From JBBATK01 sp044228285 (GTDB lineage Bacteria > Bacteroidota > Ignavibacteria > Kapaibacteriales > NICIL-2): a DNA stretch of 64,000 nt. Position 1 is the stretch's first letter, and every line of letters begins with the position of its first letter. This document shows, in pieces, positions 44,928 to 55,400 of the stretch. The notes beneath the pieces were generated by a model. That model was not told the DNA's origin. It made no database searches and saw nothing but the letters and a program-made list of their open reading frames with translations. The stretch covers positions 186,001 through 250,000 of the forward strand of contig JBGAVD010000005.1 of the NCBI GenBank assembly GCA_044228285.1, written 5' to 3'. The translations under genes and the position numbers were made by a program.

Positions 44928-45206
44928 TTCGACTCCTACAGTGTTAGTAAACAAAAGACCAAATCGTCTGCTTAACTTAGCTAATGTTTGCCTTCGTTGT
45001 ACTCGGGAGTTTTCAACCCATTTGTTGTCAACGGGAGTAGCGTAGCTATTGTCCTATCAAAGCTCGGCGCAAAGACGGTCTGGCTCTATACCCTTCAGCA
45101 GTCCTTCGCTGCTATCAGAGTCCGCGACCATGCGAATGAGTCAATTGTTTTTCCAAGAGTCTGTAAATTGAAGCTCTTTCAGCAATGATCAACTCCAACT
45201 ACCACT
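44928..45206. other. 279-nt divergent intergenic region
   Basis: Between the minus-strand lipoprotein gene and the DoxX-like gene. Only short frames without supporting signals are present. I looked for a SAM-type riboswitch, since a methionine-related gene lies downstream, and did not recognise one. Confidence 0.45.
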
Positions 45207-45704
45207 ATGACTACTTTTTTACAGCATACCTTTCTTGGCATATTTTCTCGTCTGATAGTTGGCTACGTATTTGTCTCTTATGGGATTGAGAAGATTTTTA
45301 CACCCAAGGACTTTGCTCATAGCATAATGAACTATGAAATGATGCCTCATTCGTGGGTCAACATCGCGGCATTGATCATGCCTTGGGTGGAAGTTTTTGC
45401 CGGAGCGATGTTGATTCTAGGCCTGCGCCTGCGTGCAGCATCCTTTATTAGCTCAATGATGTTAGTCATGTTCATCATGGCTATAGGGGTAGCAATGGGA
45501 CGCGGTTTAGAGATTAACTGCGGTTGTTCAGCGCATCCTGAACCCGTAGGATTTCCGAAAATTTTGGAGGATTTGGGCTTTTTGGTATTATCCTTGCTTG
45601 TGTATTTGTTTCCAAACAGCACTTTGACCCTTGATGCGTACATCCAACGGCAGAGAGCGATACCAGAACCAACGCAAACTGAGGAAGCGGTCAGACCTGC
45701 ATGA
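45207..45704 (+). CDS. DoxX/MauE-like membrane protein
   Basis: 165 residues with four transmembrane helices. RLIVGYVFVSYGIEKIFTPKDFAHSIMNYEM and PWVEVFAGAMLILGLRLRAAS are typical of DoxX/MauE-related proteins; the CGCSAHP motif about residue 110 resembles the cysteine-containing loop of MauE-like thiol-redox members. It may take part in thiol or quinone redox chemistry. The stop overlaps the next start by ATGA, so it is co-translated with the methyltransferase/MTHFR fusion. A gene-free region of ~280 bases precedes it. Confidence 0.75.
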   Translation: MTTFLQHTFLGIFSRLIVGYVFVSYGIEKIFTPKDFAHSIMNYEMMPHSWVNIAALIMPWVEVFAGAMLILGLRLRAASFISSMMLVMFIMAIGVAMGRGLEINCGCSAHPEPVGFPKILEDLGFLVLSLLVYLFPNSTLTLDAYIQRQRAIPEPTQTEEAVRPA

Positions 45705-47548
45705 GCATGAACAAACCCTTATCGTTTAAGGAAAGACTCCAACAAGGGGTTGTTGTCGCGGATGGTTCGGTGCAAGCTGAGCTTGTTCGCCGTGGACTCA
45801 ATGAGTTCCCACCTGATGTGTACAATTTGAAGAATCCTGTCGTGGTTGAGGAGATTCATCGTCTCTTTGTCGATGCCGGGGCTGAGCTAGTGCAAACAAA
45901 TACCCGTTTCGCAAATCGCTTTGCGTTGGCATCAGCAAGTCTTTCAGATAAAGTGTACGAGATCAATCGTAAAGGTGTGTGGATTGCTCGCACTATTGCA
46001 TTGCACCGTGCATACGTTGCTGGTGTGATTGGACCCACAGGGAAGATTCTCGCACCAGTTGGTACGCTTAGTCGCGAGATGGCCCATCAGGCCTTTGTCG
46101 AGCAGATCGTTGCACTCATTGATGGTGGAGCCGATGTCCTGATGTTTAAGTCGTTCATCGACATCGACGAGCTCGAGATTGCCCTTGCAGCTGCTCGATT
46201 CGTTAAGGCAGAGATTCCGGTGATTGCTCTGAAAACCTTTCCAGAAGATGGTTCCGTCCTAGCAACGCATTATCCTCGAGAGGTAGCAGAGCGTTTGGCA
46301 AAACACGATGTGATTGCTCTGGGCTCGAATGGTACTGTTGGACCACAGAGAATGGTCTCGATCATGCAAGCAATAGGAGACTGCGGTACTCCGCTTTGCG
46401 CGTTGCCAGATATCGGTATCCCAACCATGGTAAAAGGGAGACCAGTCTATCATGCTGATCCAGCGTACGTTTCTGAAGTAGCCGTTCGTTTGGTTGAACA
46501 AGGAGTTTCGATCATTGGCGCTGATGGTGGAGCAACGTACGAGCACATTAAAGCGATCTCAGAAGCAACGCGAAACGTTGTCGTAGGATCAAAGCATGTG
46601 GCTCACAAGCTTGTTGAAGAGCATGAGAAGTCTGGAGACACTGCAGACACTCGTTCCGCTTTTGGAAAGAATATTTCCAAGAAGTTTTTGTGGACTGTAG
46701 AGCTCGATATACCTAGGGGAACCGATATTGAAGGATTAGTAGAAGCCGCAAAGTATCTGCAGCAGCACAACTTCGATGCGGTAAACATAAGTGATGGTGC
46801 GCGTGCGCGGTTGCGAATGAATCCAGTTGCAATCTCTCATGCAATACAGCAACAAAGCGGCATGGAGTGCATCACGCATATTGCTTGTCGGGATAGGAAT
46901 ATGGTTGCTCTGCAAAGTGATATGCTGGCGGCACATTCGCTTGGCATTCGTAACATTCTTGCTGTGACCGGTGACCCGGCACATATTGGTGACTTTCCTT
47001 TGGCCACAAGTGTCTATGACATCGACTCCATTGGCTTGATCCGTACCTTGTCGCGTATGAATGGAGGCCGAGATCTTAGTGGTAACAGTCTGCGCACTCG
47101 AACACAGTTCAGTATCTGCTGTGCAGTAAATCCAGTGGCTGAAGACCTAGATCATGAGATTGCGCGACTTGCACAAAAAGCTGCAGAAGGTTGTGAAGTG
47201 GCATTCTCTCAACCTATGTTCGAATTGGACCTTGTAGAGCGCTTTCGAGAGCGTAGTGCGCATATCCCAATCCGCTTCATGGTTGGCGTTATTCCTTTGC
47301 GTACAGTACGTCATGCGGAGTTCTTACATTATGAAGTTCCTGGTATGACGGTACCAGCAGCTATACGCGAGCGCATGCGTGCAGCTGGTCCTGCCACAGA
47401 GGCTGCATCCAAGGAGGGGGTTGCAATCGCCGTCGAGTTTCTACAAGCCGCATCCAAACTTGCGGATGGTGCATACCTTATGCCTCCTTTCAAAAAGTAT
47501 GAAATGGCAGTAGAGATAATGCAACGTGTTCAAGTGACTGAACATTAA
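45701..47548 (+). CDS. homocysteine S-methyltransferase-like/methylenetetrahydrofolate reductase fusion
   Basis: 615 residues. The N-terminal ~300 residues form a homocysteine methyltransferase-like TIM barrel (VADGSVQAELVRRGL, VQTNTRFANRFAL); the C-terminal ~290 form methylenetetrahydrofolate reductase (FLWTVELDIPRG, NISDGARARLRMN, ITHIACRDRNMVALQ, ILAVTGDPA). The normal fusion reduces 5,10-methylene-THF and methylates homocysteine. All three zinc-binding Cys of the first domain are absent: the usual GxNC site reads GSNG (Gly211) and the GGCCG site reads GADGG (Asp275, Gly276). The reductase half looks intact. Translationally coupled to the DoxX-like gene. Confidence 0.85.
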   Translation: MSMNKPLSFKERLQQGVVVADGSVQAELVRRGLNEFPPDVYNLKNPVVVEEIHRLFVDAGAELVQTNTRFANRFALASASLSDKVYEINRKGVWIARTIALHRAYVAGVIGPTGKILAPVGTLSREMAHQAFVEQIVALIDGGADVLMFKSFIDIDELEIALAAARFVKAEIPVIALKTFPEDGSVLATHYPREVAERLAKHDVIALGSNGTVGPQRMVSIMQAIGDCGTPLCALPDIGIPTMVKGRPVYHADPAYVSEVAVRLVEQGVSIIGADGGATYEHIKAISEATRNVVVGSKHVAHKLVEEHEKSGDTADTRSAFGKNISKKFLWTVELDIPRGTDIEGLVEAAKYLQQHNFDAVNISDGARARLRMNPVAISHAIQQQSGMECITHIACRDRNMVALQSDMLAAHSLGIRNILAVTGDPAHIGDFPLATSVYDIDSIGLIRTLSRMNGGRDLSGNSLRTRTQFSICCAVNPVAEDLDHEIARLAQKAAEGCEVAFSQPMFELDLVERFRERSAHIPIRFMVGVIPLRTVRHAEFLHYEVPGMTVPAAIRERMRAAGPATEAASKEGVAIAVEFLQAASKLADGAYLMPPFKKYEMAVEIMQRVQVTEH

Positions 47549-47750
47549 TCTTTTCGAAGCCACCAAGGTCTGCCAACATAGTATAGTGCTATGCTCGTCG
47601 GTGTATCCGTTTGCCCCTCTGTCTACAGACTACATAGGCATCAACGACCTGGCTTGTATCTGTGAGCTATCCAAATTTCTCTCTGAATTGAGCACTTCTC
47701 CTGCGTAGATTTGTCCGAAGTACCAATCACTTTTACTTAAGGGGATCACA

Positions 47751-48368
47751 ATGGATGAACTGAATGTACCTTCTTTTATACCACAGTCACCTTCAAACAT
47801 TACCGTTGAAGAGCGTCGTGTAGGATTTGGCCGACGTTTTGGAGCGATGTTTCTCGACTTTCTCATTACCATGATTGTATCGGTAGTACTGTATTTCACA
47901 ATTGGTGATATGGTTCGTGCTATCGGAGAAGAAGCAATAAACGCAAGTATGGCTCAGCAAGGACAAAGTCTGGAAGATTTACCTGGAGAGATGGGTGGTT
48001 GGGTTTCTGCGATGGGCGCTTTTACTGCCTTGTCAACGATATCTGGCCTTCTTCTTAGCCTTGTTGAGTTGTTTGCAGGAGCTACCTTAGGAAAGATGCT
48101 GTTGAGTATTCAGATAGCCCATCCGGACGGTCGCAAAGGAAACATAGCTTTGTGGTTTAAACGATGGTTGGTTAAGGAGAGTTATGCAGTGCTATCTGCA
48201 CTCGGCTTTTTCTTGATGATTCCGATCCTGAGCACCATATCACAGGGCATAGGTTTTATTTACCTAGCAGGATGTTTCTTTGCGCTAAGCTCCAAAAAAC
48301 AAGCGCTGCACGATATCATTGCATCGACTGCTGTGTTCCGTAACGAAGACATCGTTAACGAAATCTGA
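47751..48368 (+). CDS. RDD-family membrane protein
   Basis: 205 residues, ATG preceded by AAGGGG. The N-terminal helix contains GFGRRFGAMFLDFLI, the Arg-Asp-Asp-like signature of RDD proteins, followed by a long polar loop and two more hydrophobic segments with GATLGKMLLSIQI and LKLWFKRW-like elements. The C-terminal KKQALHDIIASTAV is typical of the family. RDD proteins sit in the inner membrane; some are proposed ion transporters. Substrate unknown. Confidence 0.82.
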   Translation: MDELNVPSFIPQSPSNITVEERRVGFGRRFGAMFLDFLITMIVSVVLYFTIGDMVRAIGEEAINASMAQQGQSLEDLPGEMGGWVSAMGAFTALSTISGLLLSLVELFAGATLGKMLLSIQIAHPDGRKGNIALWFKRWLVKESYAVLSALGFFLMIPILSTISQGIGFIYLAGCFFALSSKKQALHDIIASTAVFRNEDIVNEI

Positions 48369-48502
48369 GCTCCGATTCCTGTTGGACCAACCGCATCATG
48401 CCAATGTGCGTACAAGCTTTCGAGCTTTGATGTTCTGAGCTGGAGCTGGACCTATACTCTTTTGTTTGAAACGATCTATTCACTATTGACGGCTTTACAG
48501 AT

Positions 48503-49588
48503 ATGGCTTCAGAAGTGTATTACGGCTCATACTTGCAACTCGACAAAATTCTCAAGGCGCAAGAATTGGAAAGTGCGAAACATGGCACTCCTGCACACGA
48601 TGAGATGCTGTTCATCGTAGTCCATCAAGCGTTCGAGCTGTGGTTTAAGCAAGTTCTTCATGAGTTAAAAGACGTGATTGGCACATTAGCTAAAGACTAT
48701 GTACCAGAGGCGGAAGTAGGGAAGTGCTTGGCAAGAGTACAGCGAGTCAATCGCATTCTCTCTATGCTTCCTGAGCAGTTCAGTATACTCGAAACCATGA
48801 CCCCGCGAGGGTTTATGGAGTTTCGTGACTATCTCAATCCCGCATCCGGCTTTCAGTCATGGCAGTTTCGTTTGTTCGAGATTAGCTTCGGTGTTGACGA
48901 AGCAAAGCGTTTGCAACTTGATCGAAAAGGCTATGTTTCCCGCCTCAGTGAGGAACATCAACAAGAAGTACGTGATGCCCAGGCGCAGAACTCTTTGTTC
49001 ACTGTACTCGAACGTTGGTTAGAGAAAATGCCATTTATGGAAACGAAGGACTACGCATTCTGGGACGACTACAGAAACGCAGTACAAAGCATCTTTGAAC
49101 ATGATCGAAGAGAATTGCGGAAGGTAAGCTCATTGACCTCTGAGCAAGTTGAGCACCAAGAGCGACAAATAGCCTTACTAGAAGCGAATTTCAAAGCGCT
49201 ATTTGATGAGACGCTCTTCAACGAACTGCGTGCGAAGTCCGAGAAAAGGCTATCGCAGAGAGCGACACTTGCGGCACTCTTCATCTCCGTATATGCAGAT
49301 TATCCTCTTCTCCAAACCCCGTACCGATTGCTTGATGCGGTACTTGAGATGGACAAGCTCATAGGAGTGTTTCGTTTCCGTCATACGACGATGGTTTCCC
49401 GAATGATCGGACAGAGAACCGGTACCGGAGGTTCGAGTGGTGCAGATTACCTCATGAAAACTGTAACACAACATCGCGTCTTCACCGATATCGCAGCACT
49501 CAGTAGTTACTTACTCGCACCTGCTCAGGTTCCAGTGCTTCCTGAGGAAGTTGTACGACAGCTACAATTTGCCGTAGAGTTGCGGTAG
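48503..49588 (+). CDS. kynA: tryptophan 2,3-dioxygenase
   Basis: 361 residues. A haem enzyme that opens the tryptophan indole ring with O2 to give N-formylkynurenine, the first step of the kynurenine route. Recognisable blocks: VYYGSYLQLDKIL, DEMLFIVVHQAFELWFKQVLHE (active-site His), and HTTMVSRMIGQRTGTGGSSGADYL (haem-ligand His and the GTGGSSG loop). No kynurenine formamidase or kynureninase gene is in the window. An 11-bp tandem duplication spans the stop codon. Confidence 0.93.
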   Translation: MASEVYYGSYLQLDKILKAQELESAKHGTPAHDEMLFIVVHQAFELWFKQVLHELKDVIGTLAKDYVPEAEVGKCLARVQRVNRILSMLPEQFSILETMTPRGFMEFRDYLNPASGFQSWQFRLFEISFGVDEAKRLQLDRKGYVSRLSEEHQQEVRDAQAQNSLFTVLERWLEKMPFMETKDYAFWDDYRNAVQSIFEHDRRELRKVSSLTSEQVEHQERQIALLEANFKALFDETLFNELRAKSEKRLSQRATLAALFISVYADYPLLQTPYRLLDAVLEMDKLIGVFRFRHTTMVSRMIGQRTGTGGSSGADYLMKTVTQHRVFTDIAALSSYLLAPAQVPVLPEEVVRQLQFAVELR

Positions 49589-49595
49589 AGTTGCG
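49574..49595. repeat. 11-bp tandem duplication across the kynA stop codon
   Basis: Two direct copies of GTAGAGTTGCG abut at 49574-49584 and 49585-49595. The second copy supplies the in-frame TAG. A likely slippage product. Confidence 0.85.
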
Positions 49596-49860
49596 GTGGT
49601 ATTCCTAGTTCAGAAAAGGAGTCCTGTATTCTACTCTGTGATACGCTTGGTCTGAGCTACAAACGCTGGTGCTCACATATATCGACAAGCGAAAGAGGTC
49701 ACGGACATCTGCGGCATCTTCGTTCACTATGCTCAGTGCGTCTGCTATCCAATACCTACCTCTTTCATGCGTCAGTTATGTGCGATTCGTAGGTCTTCCT
49801 TATGAAAGATCTTCGCTTTGAGCCTCAATCTTTCACATGCGAATACTGGTTTACAAGTCT

Positions 49861-50529
49861 ATGAACCAAAACTCTGTTATCTACAACGTCAGACGCTCTC
49901 TTCTGGCTACACTGAGCAGCCTTCTTGTTGTATCCTGCACTCAGAGTGCAGAAGCGGGGACTGAGCTACGTCTCGGTGGTAGCTTGCCTTTTACAACCAT
50001 TGTGTTTAGTGAGCATCAGAACTTTGGTGTGGGTACTGGAATGGATCTTTTCATGGACATTCAGAAAGATCCAGAATCATCGTACTTCATCTCAGTTCTC
50101 CACAACAGCATCTCTGGGAGCCCTGCTCTGTTGCCAAACTCAACAGAGATTTCGCAAACACCGCATGTAAGTGACTGGGGTTTTAGCGTTGGTTCTGCTT
50201 ACTACCCAATACAACGTAAAGATGTTGTCAGTCCAGTTTTCGCAGCTGAGTTTGGGCTGCGTTTCGTTTCGGAGACTATTGAGAGATACGATAGGCTGAC
50301 GCAAACAACAGAGCAGTCGGTAAATCAAATTCTCTTCAACTGTATCAATGTTTCTGCTGGTGCAGAGTTTCAAGTTGACTCGAAATTGTCATTGCAGTCA
50401 AAAGTGCGAATGAACATCAATATGCCGGCTACAGACCCTCGGGCACTTTCGTTTGTGTTTAGTCCCTCAGCCTTCAACTACCTACAGCTCCAATTCCTTC
50501 TTAGCGCTCAGTATCGTCTTACGAAGTAG
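49861..50529 (+). CDS. envelope protein, possible outer-membrane barrel or lipoprotein
   Basis: 222 residues from the ATG at 49861 (an upstream ATG at 49837 adds eight). A signal sequence (RRSLLATLSSLLVVSC) ends in a lipobox-like LVVSC, though the following AEA-G could also be a signal-peptidase I site. The rest alternates polar and hydrophobic residues with aromatic ends (GTELRLGGSLPF, SAFNYLQLQFLLSAQYRLTK), as in small beta-barrels. No specific family recognised. Single gene after a 272-base gap with no visible gene. Confidence 0.6.
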   Translation: MNQNSVIYNVRRSLLATLSSLLVVSCTQSAEAGTELRLGGSLPFTTIVFSEHQNFGVGTGMDLFMDIQKDPESSYFISVLHNSISGSPALLPNSTEISQTPHVSDWGFSVGSAYYPIQRKDVVSPVFAAEFGLRFVSETIERYDRLTQTTEQSVNQILFNCINVSAGAEFQVDSKLSLQSKVRMNINMPATDPRALSFVFSPSAFNYLQLQFLLSAQYRLTK

Positions 50530-50654
50530 TAGGCTACACTCGATGTACAAAATGAGTCAGTGATCACAATCTTGACCTGTTGTTGTAGCCATTGCGCAAG
50601 CTGGCGTCTACGTTCGCTATCTTTCAGCCTGGCTTTCACTACTGTGTCTGGCAG

Positions 50655-50689
50655 AAAAAAAAAGCGGCTAGATTGTAGATCTAACCGCT
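50655..50689 (-). terminator. terminator of pepA
   Basis: 11-bp stem with one C-A mismatch (AGCGGCTAGAT/ATCTAACCGCT) and a short loop; nine A on the left provide the T-run on the minus strand. Confidence 0.82.
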
Positions 50690-50721
50690 CCTGAAATCTT
50701 AGCAAGGGGCTACAGAAAGTA

Positions 50722-52203
50722 CTACCAGTTTCGAAGCATATCAACAAAGAGGCGTACTCCAACACCGCTTCCACCCTTTGGAGTATAAGGACCATCTTTA
50801 GGTGCAATTCCTGTTCCTGCGATGTCTAAGTGGGCCCATGGATAATCACCAATGAACTTCTTCAAGAACAGAGCTGCTGTGATTGAGCCAGCAGGGCGTC
50901 CACCAGAGTTCTTGACATCAGCAACATCACTCTTAATCTGCTCCTCATACTCTTCGTACAGCGGCAGTTCGCATACATACTCGCTTGTATTTGCGGATGC
51001 ATTTTTGATACGTGTTTTCAACGCATCATCTGTTCCCATGAGGCCAGAGGTAACGCTACCCAAAGCTATCACACATGCACCGGTAAGAGTAGCAATGTCG
51101 ACAACAGCCTGTGGCTTATAGCGATCAGCGTAGGTCAACGCATCGGCAAGTACGAGACGTCCTTCAGCATCTGTGTTGTCAATCTCAGAGGTAACTCCAT
51201 TCATGTGCGTGATAACATCACCTGGAACATAAGCGCTACCACTTGGCATATTTTCCGTTGATGGAACTAGGCAAACAAGATTAATTGGAAGCTTGAGTTT
51301 TGCGACCGCATACATTGCGCCAATCACACTTGCAGAGCCATGCATATCGAGCTTCATTTCCATCATTCCAGCACCTGGTTTGATCGAGATACCGCCGGTA
51401 TCGAAAGTGATACCTTTGCCAACGAGTACTACTGGCTTGTCACTCTTTTTACCACCGAAATACTCCATAACGATGAACACTGGAGGACGTACACTTCCTT
51501 GGTTCACCGCCAACAAACCGCCCATTTTGAGAGATTCAATTTTCTTCTTGTTGAACACCTCAACTTTGAAACCAGCAGCTTTGCCAGCCTTTTTAGCACG
51601 CTCACCCAATGCCTCAGGATAGATCTCGTTGTTTGGTGCATTTGCCAAATCACGGGTCAAATAGACGCCTTCGCACAGCGTAGTAGCGAAGCTAATGCCA
51701 GACTCAATCGCGCGTTGATCAGACTTTGGACCGCTGATGACAACACTTTCAATACGTGAGCTTGTTGGATTCAGAGTGAAGTACTTATCAAACTTATATA
51801 CACCCAGTACTGCACCTTCGATGATAGCTTCAGCAATACTGCCGCTATTCAGAGAAGTGCCCGTCGGGAACTCGCAGCACAATTCTTTCACCTTCAATGA
51901 CTGCGCCATACGTGCAGCTTTTGAGGTTGAACGGCGAATCTGCTCTGTACTCAATGATGCAATTTTTCCCAAGCCTACTAACAAAACTCTCTTCGTAGTC
52001 TTTGCTTTGCCAGCATAACACACAACAACGCTTCCTTTTGCACCTGTGAAGTCACCACTATCAAGAACACCAAGTGCTGAAGGGAAGGTCTCCGAAACAT
52101 CTTTTTTCTTTGCCTGAAACAGAGAAGCGTCTTCAAAAAAATAAAGAACTATTCCGTCGGCTTTTTGCGAGCCAACGGCTGCGCTAACAAATTGGGTTTT
52201 CAT
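50722..52203 (-). CDS. pepA: leucyl aminopeptidase (M17)
   Basis: 493 residues. Cytosolic hexameric zinc/manganese aminopeptidase that trims N-terminal residues from peptides. The catalytic domain shows VGKGITFDTGG (metal and catalytic Lys), KLDMHGSASVIGA and the family signature NTDAEGRLVLADAL with catalytic Arg. The N-terminal domain has usual length. Divergent from the 2-oxoglutarate dehydrogenase gene, with ~290 bases between. Confidence 0.94.
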   Translation of the reverse strand: MKTQFVSAAVGSQKADGIVLYFFEDASLFQAKKKDVSETFPSALGVLDSGDFTGAKGSVVVCYAGKAKTTKRVLLVGLGKIASLSTEQIRRSTSKAARMAQSLKVKELCCEFPTGTSLNSGSIAEAIIEGAVLGVYKFDKYFTLNPTSSRIESVVISGPKSDQRAIESGISFATTLCEGVYLTRDLANAPNNEIYPEALGERAKKAGKAAGFKVEVFNKKKIESLKMGGLLAVNQGSVRPPVFIVMEYFGGKKSDKPVVLVGKGITFDTGGISIKPGAGMMEMKLDMHGSASVIGAMYAVAKLKLPINLVCLVPSTENMPSGSAYVPGDVITHMNGVTSEIDNTDAEGRLVLADALTYADRYKPQAVVDIATLTGACVIALGSVTSGLMGTDDALKTRIKNASANTSEYVCELPLYEEYEEQIKSDVADVKNSGGRPAGSITAALFLKKFIGDYPWAHLDIAGTGIAPKDGPYTPKGGSGVGVRLFVDMLRNW

Positions 52204-52489
52204 CCGATTACGTTACAGTAAGGTTAGTAAAAGTCAAGTCGGCAAAATTACAAGATATACGGCAATGTGTGGACCGAAATCATCTGCTTGATATCAGCCC
52301 ACAGAAGATTTTGGAAGAACTCGAGTAGCTAGCATTAGTTCACCATCAGTTAAATACGACTGAATTGTCTGATACAGAGTGCCGAGAATCCAACAAGGCT
52401 GCGGCCTGCACGTCAACACGATGATGAGCTACGCAATTCATTCCTTGCGTAGTTTCGCAGCATTCACTTACAAAACCAATGCACTTCCT
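52204..52489. other. 286-nt divergent region between pepA and the E2-E1 fusion gene
   Basis: Contains the presumed promoters of both genes. An in-frame GTG at 52379 and ATGs at 52421/52424 are alternative starts of the fusion protein. No strong hairpin was noticed. Confidence 0.45.
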
Positions 52490-55400
52490 ATGAATCCAAA
52501 CGACGTTTATGTCGAGGACAATTACTATCTCTTCCTTCGCGATCCGAATTCAGTTTCAGCCGAATGGCAGGCATACTTTCGAGCTGGCAACGTTCCTGCT
52601 TCTTACCAACAGCCTACAATGCAAAGTGCTATGACTTCTCCCATGGTAGGAAGTCGTGGAAGCATTGAGAGCAGTACAGTTCTTTCATCGGTCTCACCCT
52701 CGTCCACAGACCAAAGTTCGAGTACAAATGGAACACTGCAGAAAACGGCTGCCGTGGCAAAACCTCATATGTATGAAGGTGATTCTCTTCAGATTCTTGG
52801 TGGGGTTGCGGAGAAAGTTGCTCAGAACATGATGCAGTCTCTCAGTATACCAACGGCAACATCTGTTCGCACGGTTCCCGTGAAAGTGCTTGAGGAGAAC
52901 CGCCGACTAATTGTGAAGTTTCTTACGAAGCAGCGTCGTCCAAAAATCAGTTACACCCACCTTATCGCTTGGGCAATCGTCAAAAGCTTATTGAAGTTTC
53001 CAAACCTCAACGATTCATGTTTTGTGGACGAGAGTGGAGTAGTTCACCGAGTAAAACGTGGACACATCCATCTCGGTCTTGCGGTTGACACTACGCGCAA
53101 AGATGGTACTCGCACTCTCGTAGTGCCAAGTATTAAAGATGCCCAAGCGCTCAGCTTCGCTGAGTTTATACAGAAGTATGATGAACTCATCCTGAAGGCA
53201 AGAACAAACAAGCTTAGCATTGATGATCTCAGCGGAGCCAGTGTTTCACTGACGAACCCAGGTGGAATCGGCACAGAAATGTCGATGCCAAGATTGATGC
53301 AGGGTCAGGGTCTGATTATCGCCACGGGTGCGATCGACTATCCGCCTGAGTTTCAAGCCATGATGCCCGATGTGAGATCCACTTTGGCATTAAGTAAGGT
53401 TATGACCTTAACAAGTACATATGATCATCGTGTGATACAGGGTGCTGAGTCTGGTGAGTTTTTGCAGCACATGCAACGCTTATTGCTGGGCGAGTTTAGT
53501 TTTTACGAACAGATATTCGCTTCTCTGCACATACATCATGAGCCAGTAAGCTGGTCAACAGACAAACGTTTGAATCCGTTTGGACCGCAGAACGAGTTTG
53601 AAAGTGTTGATAAAGAAGCGAAGGTTCTGCAAATGATCAATGCCTATCGTGTTCGTGGACACTTGATGGCAAACATTAACCCTCTGGGAATGGAGGCATA
53701 CTACTACCCTGAGTTGCAGCCTTCGTACTATGGATTCACAGTCTGGGATCTTGATCGCGAGTTTGATACAGGCGGTCTTGGTGGCATTAAGCGAGCTACC
53801 TTACGCGACATCATAGACCTCCTTCGTGACACGTATTGCGAGGAGATCGGTGTTGAATACATGCACATACAATCACCAGAGAAGAAATTCTGGGTGCAGA
53901 ATCGAGCTGAGCAAACTCGAAACACGAAACTGTTTTCTCCAGAAGAGAAGAAAGTGATCTATCGTAAGATCATGCAAGCAGAAGCATTTGAGAATTACAT
54001 CAACACGAAGTTCATTGGAATGAAGCGTTTCTCCGTTGAAGGTGGAGAAGCTGTATTACCTATAGTCGAGAGTATTTTCAAAAGCGCCTCGCACCAACAA
54101 CTCCATGGGGTGGTACTTGGCATGGCTCATAGAGGTCGTCTGAATATTCTCGCGAACCTGATGGGTAAGAAGTTAGAGAAGATATTCAACGAGTTTGAAG
54201 GCGTGATTGATGCCACTACCGTACAAGGTAGTGGAGACGTGAAGTACCATCTTGGCTCACGTGGGGTTTACCAGTCCGAAAGTGGATCAACTGTAGAAGT
54301 ATTCCTTGTTCCAAATCCTTCTCACCTTGAAGCGGCAGACCCTGTTGTGGAAGGCACTGCTCGTGCATGGTGCGATGAGATTGGTGATCGCTCATATACG
54401 TCTGTTCTTCCTGTGCTCATCCACGGAGATGCCGCCTTCATGGGACAGGGTGTGGTTCCTGAGACAATGAATCTAGCAAACCTCCGTGGCTACAAGACTG
54501 GTGGAACTATACATATTATCATCAACAATCAAGTAGGCTTTACTACAAATCCTGAAGATTCACGTTCAACAGGATATGCTAGTGATATGGCGAAGTTTCT
54601 CCAAGTTCCTATCCTCCATGTGAATGGTGATTCCCCGGAAGCGTGCATAACGGCAACGCAATTTGCGTTTGAGTACCGCAATCTCTTCCACGAAGATGTT
54701 GTCATAGATATGTACTGCTATCGGAAGTACGGACACAATGAAGGGGATGATCCAACCACTACTCAGCCTTTGCTGTACAAAAAGATCAAGCGAGAGCTAT
54801 CCGTTAGAGCTAAATATCGCTCTCGAATCATCGACGAAAAGGTAGTAGATGCGCAAGAAGCAGATGCTATTGGCGCTGCCTATGCGGAGATCCTGAACAC
54901 AGCATTCGATGCCAGGGCATCGGTGCAAACTGCACAACCAGAACAATACGTTCCTCTATCGCAGACACTGCACGAGCGAGCACTCCATAGTGCTGGCGAC
55001 AAACTCTTTCTTCCGGTGGCGACTAATGTGGACGAAACACGTTTGGTAGAGATTGGAAAAGCACTTAGCACTGTCCCACCAACATTTCATGTGCACCCAA
55101 AAGTGGCAGACGAACTGGCTCGACGGAAGAAACAGATCGAAACGGATAATCATGCGATCTCATGGGGCATGGCTGAAGCACTTGCCTTCGGTAGTTTGTT
55201 GATAGAAGGTCACCCTGTACGTCTTAGTGGTCAAGACGCGGGAAGAGGCACTTTCAATCACCGACAGGCGATTCTCCTCGATGTTGAGAATCAAACAGAG
55301 TACATTCCACTCAATCATCTTCAAGAAGGTCAACGTTCTTTTCACATTTTCAACTCGCCGCTTTCTGAATACGCTGTACTTGGCTTTGAGTACGGTTATA

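Noticed and set aside
44988..45188. 66-codon plus-strand frame before the DoxX-like gene
   Set aside because: No ribosome site and no recognisable composition; treated as intergenic.
44928..45206. Possible SAM riboswitch before the methyltransferase/MTHFR gene
   Set aside because: No conserved core of a known SAM riboswitch class was recognised, and the gene is second in its transcript.
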